NCBI GenBank assembly: GCA_963661945.1
Contig: CAVLDP010000005.1
Location: 37,111-101,110 of the forward strand
Direction of reading: 5' to 3'
Source: CAVLDP01 sp963661945
GTDB taxonomy: Bacteria; Bacillota; Clostridia; Lachnospirales; Lachnospiraceae
DNA length: 64,000 nt
The notes under the pieces were generated by a model. The model was not told where the DNA came from. It worked only from the letters and a program-made list of their open reading frames with translations, and searched no databases. This document shows positions 17,857-26,285 of the stretch, piece after piece (position 1 is the first letter of the stretch; the number at the start of each line of letters is the position of its first letter). The position numbers and the translations under genes were made by a program.

Positions 17857-18660
17857 ATGGCAAATTATAACAATTTAGAATTGTCTGTAGAGGGAGAAGT
17901 TGCAATTCTTAAGATTTCCAGACCACAGGCTCTGAATGCCTTGAATTCTGAGACATTAGAGGAGCTTACCACCTGTCTTGACGAGGTCGAGGCCAATGAT
18001 GCAATCAAGGTTCTGATCCTAACTGGTGGCCCAGATAAGAAGGGCAATGAGTTCAAGTCCTTCGTTGCAGGTGCTGATATTGCTGAGATGGTAGGCTTCA
18101 GCGCACCAGAGGCCAGAGCCTTTGGTATCAAGGCATCTAAACCATTCTTCAAGCTTATGGAGATGCGTCAGGTAACCATCGCTGCAGTCAATGGATTCGC
18201 TCTTGGCGGAGGCTGCGAGATTGCAATGGCCTGCGACATCAGAATTGCATCTGAGAATGCTATCTTTGGTCAGCCTGAGACTGGTCTTGGCATCATTCCT
18301 GGTTTTGGTGGCACACAGCGTTTGGCTCGTCTTGTTGGCATGGGTCGCGCCAAGGAGCTCATCTTCACCTGCGATAATATCGATGCCAACGAGGCATATC
18401 GTATTGGACTAGTGAACAAAGTCGTTCCTGCTGAAGAGCTTATGACTACAGCTAAGGCCATGGCTACGAAGATTGCTTCCAAGGGAAGTTACGCAATCTC
18501 TGTTGCCAAGGCAGCCATCAATAATGGCTACGACATGGATATCCATAATGCCGTTGAGATGGAAGCAAATCTCTTCGGTGTTACCAATGATACCCATGAC
18601 AAGAAGGAAGGCATGGGCGCATTCCTTGAGAAGCGTCAGGCAACACTTACCGATTTCTAA
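17857..18660 (+). CDS. Enoyl-CoA hydratase/crotonase family protein
   Basis: 267 residues. Hydrates a 2-enoyl-CoA (for example crotonyl-CoA to 3-hydroxybutyryl-CoA) in the cytosol. The crotonase oxyanion loop AGADIAEM, the first catalytic Glu in GGGCEIAMACD and the second in QPETGLGIIPGFGGTQRL are all present, so it should be an active hydratase. GAGGAGG lies nine bases before the ATG. It stands alone between convergent/divergent neighbours: no thiolase, 3-hydroxyacyl-CoA or acyl-CoA dehydrogenase genes are nearby, which is unusual for butyrate producers where these are clustered. Strong promoter and terminator make it a single-gene unit. Confidence 0.92.
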   Translation: MANYNNLELSVEGEVAILKISRPQALNALNSETLEELTTCLDEVEANDAIKVLILTGGPDKKGNEFKSFVAGADIAEMVGFSAPEARAFGIKASKPFFKLMEMRQVTIAAVNGFALGGGCEIAMACDIRIASENAIFGQPETGLGIIPGFGGTQRLARLVGMGRAKELIFTCDNIDANEAYRIGLVNKVVPAEELMTTAKAMATKIASKGSYAISVAKAAINNGYDMDIHNAVEMEANLFGVTNDTHDKKEGMGAFLEKRQATLTDF

Positions 18661-18705
18661 TAATCCGCCCCTTCATGGATTATTTGAAATATACCCCTTT
18701 AGAAC

Positions 18706-18748
18706 AGAAAAAGCAGGTGGCACTCTCATTCGGCCACCTGCTTTTTCT
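18706..18748. terminator. Bidirectional terminator between convergent genes
   Basis: A perfect 16-base inverted repeat (AGAAAAAGCAGGTGGC and its complement) around an 11-base loop, with A-run on the left and T-run on the right, so it can serve both the crotonase gene (plus) and the isomerase-like gene (minus). Confidence 0.9.
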
Positions 18749-18763
18749 ATGGAATTTATGAGT

Positions 18764-20248
18764 TTATTTGAATGGATTCTCTGTCTTGTATGGAAGGCTC
18801 GCTGGCTGATTGTAATTAAGATCATCCATAGGTACTCCAATATATTTGAAGACTTCAAACAAGGCCTTGCCATAATGTCCAAAGGCAACCGCTCCATGAT
18901 GAGGGAAATTCTTCTGAATCAGTACATGACGATAGAAGCGTCCCATCTCAGGAATAGCAAATACGCCAATGCCACCAAAGGATTTCGTTGCAACTGGCAG
19001 AATCTCACCCTGTGCCACATAAGCACGAAGATTATTGTCAGCAGTAGACTGAATCCGGAAGAATGTAATATCACCTGGACAAAGATCACCCTCCAAGGTA
19101 CCATTTGTCACCTCAATCGGAAGAGAACGAGCCATAATCTTCTGGTAACGCATCTCTGGGTTTACAAGCTTCTTCGAGCAGGTATTGCCACAATGGAAGC
19201 CCATGAAGGTATCTGTCAGGCTGTAGCTATACTTACCTGCGATGGATTCCTGATACATATCCTTCGGTACAGAATTATTGATATCAAGAAGGGTTACGAC
19301 ATCTTCTGATACACAAGCACCGATGAATTCAGAGAGAACACCGTAGATGTCTACCTCGCAGGAAACTGGAATTCCTCTGCCGGTAAGACGTGAATTCACA
19401 TAGCATGGTACAAATCCAAACTGTGTCTGGAAAGCAGGCCAACACTTACCTGCAATAGCCACATATTCGCGGTAGCCTCTATGGTCTTCTACCCAGTCGA
19501 GAAGGGTAAGCTCGTACTGGGCTAATCTTGCAAGAACCTCTGGCTTCTTATTACCAGATCCAAGCTCAGATTCCATATCTGCTACAACTTCTGGAATACG
19601 TGAATCCCCATCATGCTTATGGAAAGCTTCAAAGAGGTCAAGCTCTGAATTCTCCTCAATCTCAACTCCCAGATTATATAACTGCTTGATTGGAGCATTA
19701 CATGCCAGGAAATTAAGTGGTCTAGGTCCAAATGAGATAATCTTCAGATGGCTGAGTCCATAGACAGTTCTGGCAATTGGGAGGAAGTCATGGATCATAT
19801 CTGCGCATTCCGCTGCATCCCCGACTGGATATTCTGGAATGTAAGCCCCAATGTTGCGAAGGGCTAAATTATAGCTGGCATTTAGCATGCCACAATATGC
19901 ATCGCCTCTGCCATCCATCAGATCTGCCTGCGATTCTTCTGCAGCAGCAACGAACATCTTCGGTCCATCAAAGTGCTTAGCAAGAAGCGTCTCCGATATC
20001 TCTGGGCCAAAGTTGCCTAAGTAGACACATAAGGCATTACAGCCTGCCTTCTTGATGTCCTCAAGTGCCTGCACCATATGAATCTCACTCTCTACGATGC
20101 AGATTGGGCACTCATAGATGTCTGCTGCATCATATTTGGCTGCATAGGCCTCCACCAAAGCTCTTCGTCGATTAACAGCCAGGCTCTCTGGGAAGCAATC
20201 ACGGCTGACTGCCACGATGCCCAGCTTCACAGTTGGAATATTAGTCAT
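18764..20248 (-). CDS. L-fucose/L-arabinose isomerase family protein
   Basis: 494 residues. The sequence follows the fucose/arabinose isomerase fold: an N-terminal Rossmann-like domain (KLGIVAVSRDCFPES, CNALCVYLGNFGPE), a middle domain with metal-ligand-type acidic residues (SCEVDIYGVLSEF, TLLDINNSVP) and a C-terminal barrel with FHCGNTC and HHGAVAFGH. Members convert aldoses and ketoses, but many relatives with this layout have no tested substrate. No transporter, kinase or aldolase for a sugar pathway lies nearby, so the substrate is open. GGGGG precedes the ATG. Divergent from the dihydrouridine synthase gene. Confidence 0.8.
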   Translation of the reverse strand: MTNIPTVKLGIVAVSRDCFPESLAVNRRRALVEAYAAKYDAADIYECPICIVESEIHMVQALEDIKKAGCNALCVYLGNFGPEISETLLAKHFDGPKMFVAAAEESQADLMDGRGDAYCGMLNASYNLALRNIGAYIPEYPVGDAAECADMIHDFLPIARTVYGLSHLKIISFGPRPLNFLACNAPIKQLYNLGVEIEENSELDLFEAFHKHDGDSRIPEVVADMESELGSGNKKPEVLARLAQYELTLLDWVEDHRGYREYVAIAGKCWPAFQTQFGFVPCYVNSRLTGRGIPVSCEVDIYGVLSEFIGACVSEDVVTLLDINNSVPKDMYQESIAGKYSYSLTDTFMGFHCGNTCSKKLVNPEMRYQKIMARSLPIEVTNGTLEGDLCPGDITFFRIQSTADNNLRAYVAQGEILPVATKSFGGIGVFAIPEMGRFYRHVLIQKNFPHHGAVAFGHYGKALFEVFKYIGVPMDDLNYNQPASLPYKTENPFK

Positions 20249-20346
20249 AGTAAAAACCCCCTTTTTATTGACTTATCCTCACTTTAACAAAATTTCATTT
20301 ATTCTAAAATAACATAAGTAGACTTACCATTTTGCAGACTTACATA

Positions 20347-20375
20347 TTGTGACCAGTATCATTTCTTGCTACACT
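20347..20375 (+). promoter_or_regulatory. Candidate promoter for the dus-asparaginase operon
   Basis: TTGTGA (20347-20352), 17-base spacer, TACACT (20370-20375). The match is moderate and the -10 ends seven bases before the dus ATG, which would make a leaderless mRNA. The rest of this 134-base divergent gap shows no confident promoter for the minus-strand gene. Confidence 0.3.
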
Positions 20376-20382
20376 AAGAAGC

Positions 20383-21339
20383 ATGAGATATGAACTAGCG
20401 CCCTTAGAGGGCATCACGAATTACATAGTAAGAAATAGCTACGCTCACCATTTCCCTGGCGCAGACTATTATTTCACGCCATTCATTCAAGCGAGCAAGG
20501 GATTAAGCCAGAAGGTCAAGAGAGACCTAGATCCTTCCAACAATTCCGATCTGCAGCTGATTCCACAGCTTATGGCAAATAAGGCCGATGATCTGCTTAA
20601 AATGGGACGACTCATCCAGGATACCTACGGCTACCAAACCTTTAATCTGAATCTCGGCTGTCCTTCCGGCACTGTAACTGCAAAAGGACGTGGCGCTGGG
20701 GCTCTTCTCGATCTTGAAGCCCTCGATGCCATGCTCTATCAGGTCTATGATGAGGCTCCCTTTGACCTGTCCATAAAGACACGAATCGGCTACGCTGCGC
20801 CAGATGAATGGCCTGCAATTATGGACATCTATAAGAAATATCCTATGGCAGAACTTATCATTCATCCGCGCCTTCGAGAGGAATTCTACAAGGGCAAACC
20901 GCATCTTGATGCCTTTCTCGCGGCGACAGATACGATAAGCTGTCCGCTCATTTACAATGGAGATATCGTAGATCTTAAGTCTTACCATCAGATACTTCAT
21001 CATTTTCCAGAAATCGATGGGGTAATGATTGGTCGCGGATGTCTTAGAAATCCCGCTCTATTCGAGGAGATTCGGACTGATCAGCCTCTTGCAGAAGATG
21101 ACTTTCGCCGTCGCCTTCTTGCCTTCCACGATGAAATCCTTGCAGGCTATCAGGAGATTTTCTCCGGCGAGAAGGATGTGACCATCCATCTCAAGGAAAT
21201 CTGGGCATCCCTCTCCGACAGCTTCTGTGATATCGATAAACCCCTGAAGAAGCTTCGCAAGTCGAAAACCACAGAGGAATATTTAATCTATGCAAGGGAC
21301 ATCATCCAGAATGCGCCACTCAAATGTTCAAACAACTAG
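20383..21339 (+). CDS. tRNA-dihydrouridine synthase
   Basis: 318 residues. FMN enzyme that reduces uridine to dihydrouridine in the tRNA D-loop, in the cytosol. Family features: YELAPLEGITNYIVR at the N-terminus (FMN site), NLNLGCPSGTVT near residue 88 with the catalytic Cys, GRGAGALLD, SIKTRIGY, the IIHPRLREEFYKG segment, and IYNGDIVD plus VMIGRGCLRNP (phosphate binding). No Shine-Dalgarno motif is visible before the ATG. The asparaginase gene follows 10 bases downstream, implying an operon. Which D-loop position it modifies cannot be assigned by eye. Confidence 0.93.
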   Translation: MRYELAPLEGITNYIVRNSYAHHFPGADYYFTPFIQASKGLSQKVKRDLDPSNNSDLQLIPQLMANKADDLLKMGRLIQDTYGYQTFNLNLGCPSGTVTAKGRGAGALLDLEALDAMLYQVYDEAPFDLSIKTRIGYAAPDEWPAIMDIYKKYPMAELIIHPRLREEFYKGKPHLDAFLAATDTISCPLIYNGDIVDLKSYHQILHHFPEIDGVMIGRGCLRNPALFEEIRTDQPLAEDDFRRRLLAFHDEILAGYQEIFSGEKDVTIHLKEIWASLSDSFCDIDKPLKKLRKSKTTEEYLIYARDIIQNAPLKCSNN

Positions 21340-21349
21340 AGGAATCATC

Positions 21350-22348
21350 ATGAAGAAAATATTATTTATCGCAACAGGCGGAACCATCGCCTCCAGAAAA
21401 TCAGAAAAAGGACTTGAGCCACAGATTAGTCCAGAGGAGCTTCTCTCCTATGTTCCGGATGTAGCAGAGCTCTGCCAGGTGGACTTCATCCGGCTTCTTA
21501 ACTTGGACTCCACAAATGTCGGTTCCAAGGAATGGTCTCTCATGGTCGATACAATTGAGAAAAACTATGATCATTATGATGGCTTCGTCCTGGCTCATGG
21601 CACGGATACCATGGCCTATACAGCCGCAGCCCTATCCTATATGATACAGAATTCGAGGAAGCCAATCGTCCTGACTGGCGCGCAGAAGCCAATTGATCTG
21701 GATATCACAGATGCAAAGACCAATCTTCTCGACAGTTTCCTGGTTGCAATCGATCCTGCATCTTCTGGTGTACAAATTGTCTTCGACGGCAAAATCATTG
21801 CCGGAACTCGTGCCAAGAAGGTTCGCACCAAGAGCTATAACGCCTTCTCAAGCATTGATTTTCCGACGCTTGCCGTCATTCAGGACCGGCACATCATGCG
21901 CTATATCCCATATACTCCGAGCCAGAAGCCAGTACGTTTCTACAAGCAGATGAATGAGAACATCTTCCTGCTCAAACTGACTCCAGGCATTAAGCCAGAT
22001 CTGCTTCCTCAGATTTTCAATATCTATGATGCCATTATTGTAGAAAGCTTCGGAGTTGGCGGAATTCCTGCATCCATACGCCAGGAATTCTATGAGCTCT
22101 GTCAGCTTCATCCTGAGGTCATGATTGTCATGTCAACTCAGGTCGCTCACGAGGGATCCGATATGACAGTCTACGAGGTTGGCCGCGATATCAAGGATTC
22201 CTGCGAGCTGCTCGAATCCTACGACATGACACTTGAAGCGGTCGTCACCAAGCTCATGTGGATTCTATCCAATATAGAAAATGACCGGTCCAAGAGGCGC
22301 GAAGCCTTCTATGAACCGGTCAATTATGACTTAGTTTTCCTTCTGTGA
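21350..22348 (+). CDS. ansA: L-asparaginase, type I (cytosolic)
   Basis: 332 residues. Hydrolyses L-asparagine to aspartate and ammonia. Threonine nucleophile motif ATGGTIASR at residue 8, the second triad motif LAHGTDTMAYT near residue 82, LTGAQKPID, and VESFGVGGIP. No signal peptide, fitting the cytosolic type. AGAGGA sits six bases before the ATG at 21350, which I prefer to an upstream in-frame codon inside dus. Its last 18 bases overlap the end of the convergent serine acetyltransferase gene; no terminator lies between them. Confidence 0.94.
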   Translation: MKKILFIATGGTIASRKSEKGLEPQISPEELLSYVPDVAELCQVDFIRLLNLDSTNVGSKEWSLMVDTIEKNYDHYDGFVLAHGTDTMAYTAAALSYMIQNSRKPIVLTGAQKPIDLDITDAKTNLLDSFLVAIDPASSGVQIVFDGKIIAGTRAKKVRTKSYNAFSSIDFPTLAVIQDRHIMRYIPYTPSQKPVRFYKQMNENIFLLKLTPGIKPDLLPQIFNIYDAIIVESFGVGGIPASIRQEFYELCQLHPEVMIVMSTQVAHEGSDMTVYEVGRDIKDSCELLESYDMTLEAVVTKLMWILSNIENDRSKRREAFYEPVNYDLVFLL

Positions 22349-23197
22349 GATGGTAACCCTGGTACCAGCTGGAATTGCCTTGGTAATGAAGGCATTCGAG
22401 CCAATCACTGAGCCTTCACCAATTACAGTGTTGCCGCCCAAGATAGACGCACCTGCATAGATTGTTACATTATCTTCGATGGTCGGATGTCTCTTACTTC
22501 CTCGTAAGGACTGGCCACCACTTGTAGACAAGGCTCCAAGCGTAACTCCCTGGTAGACCTTCACGTGTTCTCCAATAATCGTTGTCGATCCGATGACGAT
22601 ACCAGTACCATGATCCATGAAGAAATATTTGCCAATGGTCGCACCAGGATTGATATCAATTCCAGTAATTGAATGAGCATATTCCGTCATCATACGCGGA
22701 ATCAGCGGAACCTCCAGTAAGAAGAGCTCATGTGCCAATCGATAGATTGTCGTTGCCATAATTCCTGGATAAGAGAGAATAATCTCATCCTTATTCAGAG
22801 CAGCTGGATCTCCCTCCAGAGTCGCATCCAAATCCGTATCTAAGAATTCTCGAATCATAGGAATACGGCGGCAGAATTCCACTGCAATCTCATGTGCCTT
22901 CTCTTCTGTATCCTGCTTCTCATCCTCCGGAAGAACAAGTGCAATCTGTTTGGACAGATTGTAAATGATGTCCTCAATAAGAACGGTAATTGTACTGTCG
23001 ACATTATATATCTTGTAGGTTGTATCTCTAAAATATCCCGGATAAACCACTCGAAGGAGCTTGCGGATCAAGGTCCTGACCGCCTCTGTGTCCGGCTGGC
23101 CAAAGACCTCCATCCGGTCGATATCTCTCTCCTTCTTATAGTCCTTAAGAATTCCCTCTACAACTTCTCTTATTTCCTTCGTATCCCTATTACTCAT
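22331..23197 (-). CDS. cysE: Serine O-acetyltransferase (CysE/EpsC type)
   Basis: 288 residues. Makes O-acetyl-L-serine for cysteine synthesis. The C-terminal left-handed beta helix is clear: GIDINPGATIGKYFFMDHGT with the catalytic His, TIIGEHVKVYQGVTLGALS, KRHPTIEDNV, ILGGNTVIGEGSVIGSN. The long N-terminal helical domain is typical of this class. No cysK is next to it. It is the last gene of the likely valS-fapA-TPR run, 18 bases after the TPR gene, and converges on the asparaginase gene with an 18-base overlap. Confidence 0.92.
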   Translation of the reverse strand: MSNRDTKEIREVVEGILKDYKKERDIDRMEVFGQPDTEAVRTLIRKLLRVVYPGYFRDTTYKIYNVDSTITVLIEDIIYNLSKQIALVLPEDEKQDTEEKAHEIAVEFCRRIPMIREFLDTDLDATLEGDPAALNKDEIILSYPGIMATTIYRLAHELFLLEVPLIPRMMTEYAHSITGIDINPGATIGKYFFMDHGTGIVIGSTTIIGEHVKVYQGVTLGALSTSGGQSLRGSKRHPTIEDNVTIYAGASILGGNTVIGEGSVIGSNAFITKAIPAGTRVTISQKEN

Positions 23198-23215
23198 CTT
23201 ATCTCCATACGACTA

Positions 23216-24661
23216 TTATTCATCGCCATCCTGATTCGTCGTGTTGGCTCTTGTATTATCTGTAGCAGCATTCTCATCATCGCTCGCTTCTTCGATTGCG
23301 GTAATTGATTCCTGGCACTTAGATGCAAAGTATCCCTCTGGGAAGAGCGTTATGTACTGTTCGTAACACGTCTTCGCATCGTCGAATTGCCATTTGCCAG
23401 AGTAGGATTCTGCAAGATAGTAGAGAGCCTTACCATCCTCATAGGTAGGAAGCAGATCCACAGCCTCAGACAACTTCGTGATTGCTGTATCATAGTCCTT
23501 ACTATAATATGCGCTATATCCCTCTGCAGCAGCCGCTTCCGCAGCCTTGGTCTTATATTCCGTCACAATAACGGTATAAATATAGGTTCCTGTATTTCCC
23601 AGCGAATCGGTACTTACTGTAGTCAATTCCTGGTAAGCTCCATCCAGGTCTCCAGAATTATAGAGATTGTATGCAGTAATTATATGCTCATAGCTTGTCT
23701 CTATATTGTCTGTGTCCTGATACTTGGCAAGCTCCTCCTCAAGAGATGTCACCTGATCCTTTAACGATTGAATTGAGCCTGAGCTTGTAGCCACCTCTTC
23801 TGTCGCATCCACCAGGTTATTCGCCGCTTCATTCTTGGCATTCTGTCTTACCGTCGGAACCACAAGAAAGAATGTAATCAGAAGTCCAAGCAATACTCCA
23901 AGTAGTACATTTAAGATGCCACCCTTGGTATTATCCACAAGATCCGCCACAGAACCATTCGGCATACGGATCATATCATTGCCATCCTGAAAGGTAACCG
24001 TATCGTCCTTACGACGTTTCTTCTTGCTATTCTGATTCTGCTCCTTCAGTGCATCTTTCACTTCCTGCATATAGCGAAGGGTGGTGGTATTCTTGACATC
24101 AATCTTGCTTGCTTCATTCAGAGCCTTGCGCGCTTCTTCGTATTCTCCATCCTGAATACAGAGAAGAGCCAGAAGCTGATGTCCCTTCACAAGCTTCTTA
24201 TTCGCACTAAGCACTCGGCGAAGCTGAATCCTGGCCAAATCTCGGCTTCCCTGTCTGCAATACTCAATTGCCTGGTTATATTTCTTGATTGTAGTATTCA
24301 GCTTGTCAAGCATACCAGGTGTATTCTGTAACTCATTAAGATATACATCCACAGGATTATTGTCTGGGCTAAAGTTCTTACTGATTACCCATTCCGATAA
24401 GGCCTGCACCATATCACCCATTTCAAAATAAACAAGACCCAGCAGATTTCTCGCCTGAATCTGATATTTATTCAGGCTCAAGCACTCCCTGAGCGATTCA
24501 ATCGCACCAGATAGATCTCGTACCTTGGCTCTCTCCAAGCCCTCATTATAATAAGCATCTGCAGTCAAAAGAATTGTCCGATACAAATGGAGATTCGCTC
24601 CACAGTACGGACAAGACTCTGTATGCTCTTCTACTTCATTACCACAGTGAAAGCATAGCAT
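23216..24661 (-). CDS. Zinc-ribbon and TPR membrane protein
   Basis: 481 residues. Order: N-terminal zinc ribbon (CFHC ... CPYC), cytosolic TPR-like repeats to about residue 210, a basic stretch (KKKRRK), a single membrane span (LLGVLLGLLITFFLVV near residue 265), a short coiled coil, then extracytoplasmic TPR-like repeats, and an acidic, Asn-rich tail. It looks like a scaffold linking cytosol and cell surface; no enzymatic motif. The ATG with GGGAG nine bases upstream is preferred over a GTG three codons earlier. Part of the run with the DUF342 protein and a 45-residue protein. Confidence 0.8.
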   Translation of the reverse strand: MLCFHCGNEVEEHTESCPYCGANLHLYRTILLTADAYYNEGLERAKVRDLSGAIESLRECLSLNKYQIQARNLLGLVYFEMGDMVQALSEWVISKNFSPDNNPVDVYLNELQNTPGMLDKLNTTIKKYNQAIEYCRQGSRDLARIQLRRVLSANKKLVKGHQLLALLCIQDGEYEEARKALNEASKIDVKNTTTLRYMQEVKDALKEQNQNSKKKRRKDDTVTFQDGNDMIRMPNGSVADLVDNTKGGILNVLLGVLLGLLITFFLVVPTVRQNAKNEAANNLVDATEEVATSSGSIQSLKDQVTSLEEELAKYQDTDNIETSYEHIITAYNLYNSGDLDGAYQELTTVSTDSLGNTGTYIYTVIVTEYKTKAAEAAAAEGYSAYYSKDYDTAITKLSEAVDLLPTYEDGKALYYLAESYSGKWQFDDAKTCYEQYITLFPEGYFASKCQESITAIEEASDDENAATDNTRANTTNQDGDE

Positions 24662-24676
24662 GATATTCACTCCCTA

Positions 24677-24814
24677 TTAACCCTTTGTCGTCTTCATAAT
24701 CTCGCGCAGAATATCTGTCATATCGGTAAGGTCCTTACTCTGAATGGCATTTTCTGCATCCTTCACTTCCATGCTAGGCTCAAACTTCTTAAGTTCTTCT
24801 TCAAAATCAATCAT
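24677..24814 (-). CDS. Small acidic hypothetical protein (45 residues)
   Basis: An open frame from ATG (24814) to TAA with GGAG seven bases upstream. The product begins MIDFEEELKKFEPS and ends TDILREIMKTTKG; it is acidic, has no membrane segment and is probably all helical. Spacing (15 bases to the downstream gene, 16 to the upstream one) fits the operon. No family is recognised. It could be an accessory partner of the DUF342 or TPR protein. Confidence 0.65.
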   Translation of the reverse strand: MIDFEEELKKFEPSMEVKDAENAIQSKDLTDMTDILREIMKTTKG

Positions 24815-24830
24815 AATCTATCTCCAAAAA

Positions 24831-26255
24831 TCAACCCTTCATGTGTTGCATACGAACGCCTTCTTCTGTTCGCACGAACTCGATATCATTCTCTGTTTCC
24901 TTCACACGAAGTCTATGGTCACTGATACATACTTCTGTACCAACATAGACTGTCTTATTCACCTTGATTGATGCATGTCTGCCTCTGGTGATAATATCAT
25001 TCAGCTCATCAATCTTCATTCTGGCCTCATCGAGCTGGGCCTGCTGCTGAATCTTCACGCGAAGCAGTTGCACTCTCCTCGGATCCTCTCGATAAGAGAT
25101 GCCATTCTCCTTGGCCAAGGCCTCAAACTTCTCCAGCCCATCTGTAATCTTATGCAGACTAACATCAAGCTCACGATACTTAGCCTCAAGCTCTGCCTTC
25201 TCTCTGGCACGAGATGGTGTCGTACCGACGAAGGCCTTGGTGATTACACCGAATTCATTGCCCATAGTACTAACTTCAATGCCTTCTACTGCAGCTGTAT
25301 CACCACCAAGGATCGATGATTTCTTGCCAGTCATACGAATTGCACCATTACATGAAATATTGGAATCATAGAAAACATCTGCCTCAATATCTCCGCCACA
25401 GAACACAGTCGCCATCTCGATGAACTGTGCTGTAATATTACCCTTGGCACGAATCTCTGTAGCTTCATTGCCCTTAACGCCAGCTAAGAGGAAGATATCC
25501 TTGTTGGCATGGATGAAACATGTCTCAACCAAGCCATCAATTGTAATATTGCCGGTTGCCTTCACAGAAACGCCATTTGACACCGTTCCATGGATTATAA
25601 CGTCTCCCGCAAAATCGATATTACCAGTCTCTACACCAACCCTTGCCTTAATCTCGTAGACAGGTGAGATGATGATTCGCTTATCCTTCATCTCAATCTT
25701 GCCAGTAGTGTTGGCCGTATAAGTAAGCCCATCCTCAGAGCGATCAAAGCCACGTCCTGGAATCGGCGGCAGGTCTCTCACAAGCGTCGGCGGAATCTCA
25801 TTGCCCAGGACATCATATCCTATCTTACCAGGAACTGCAGGCGTATAGGTCGCAATGACATCTCCCGCAGCAACTGTCTCAATCGTCTTCATGCTCTTGT
25901 AATCGACAGAACCATCTGGATTCACCTTTGGTTCAGGATTCACCTCAGTGTCAAAATGATAGGTATATTCTCCAGCAATTCCCTCAACAGGAGCAAGTCC
26001 ACGCGCCACAACAAATGGATAACCATAGCTAGGAACGTCTACAATCTCAAGTATCTGCTCCTGATTGATGCCATAGGTCACACCAGAAGCAGTTAGGGCA
26101 TCCATAATATCTCTGGCGCTATACTTGATTGGCTTCACGCCCTCTGGAAGGCGTGGGAGAACAACTGTCGCCTCAAGCCGGTCTTCTGAAATCGTAACCT
26201 GCGGCGGCATCGTCTCTATATTCAACTGATTCTGGTCTACCTGATTTGCGCCCAT
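24831..26255 (-). CDS. DUF342/FapA-family polymerisation protein
   Basis: 474 residues. The middle third is a series of short beta-strand repeats rich in Gly, Asn and Ile (GNIDFAGDVIIHG, VKATGNITIDG, IRAKGNITAQF, GGDIEADVFYD), the right-handed beta-helix pattern of the FapA/DUF342 family. A coiled coil (AREKAELEAKYRELDVSLH) follows, and the N-terminus carries the family's substrate-like domain. The name comes from flagellar assembly, but no flagellar gene is present here; members also occur in non-flagellated Firmicutes, possibly as cytoskeletal or scaffold elements. GGGGAG precedes the ATG. valS ends 30 bases upstream. Confidence 0.85.
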   Translation of the reverse strand: MGANQVDQNQLNIETMPPQVTISEDRLEATVVLPRLPEGVKPIKYSARDIMDALTASGVTYGINQEQILEIVDVPSYGYPFVVARGLAPVEGIAGEYTYHFDTEVNPEPKVNPDGSVDYKSMKTIETVAAGDVIATYTPAVPGKIGYDVLGNEIPPTLVRDLPPIPGRGFDRSEDGLTYTANTTGKIEMKDKRIIISPVYEIKARVGVETGNIDFAGDVIIHGTVSNGVSVKATGNITIDGLVETCFIHANKDIFLLAGVKGNEATEIRAKGNITAQFIEMATVFCGGDIEADVFYDSNISCNGAIRMTGKKSSILGGDTAAVEGIEVSTMGNEFGVITKAFVGTTPSRAREKAELEAKYRELDVSLHKITDGLEKFEALAKENGISYREDPRRVQLLRVKIQQQAQLDEARMKIDELNDIITRGRHASIKVNKTVYVGTEVCISDHRLRVKETENDIEFVRTEEGVRMQHMKG

Positions 26256-26285
26256 GTAAAACTCCCCGCTTATACACTGATCAAT

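Noticed and set aside
18473..19309. 278-codon plus-strand frame across the crotonase end and the isomerase-like gene
   Set aside because: It overlaps two well-supported genes and a terminator and has no family features; antisense shadow.
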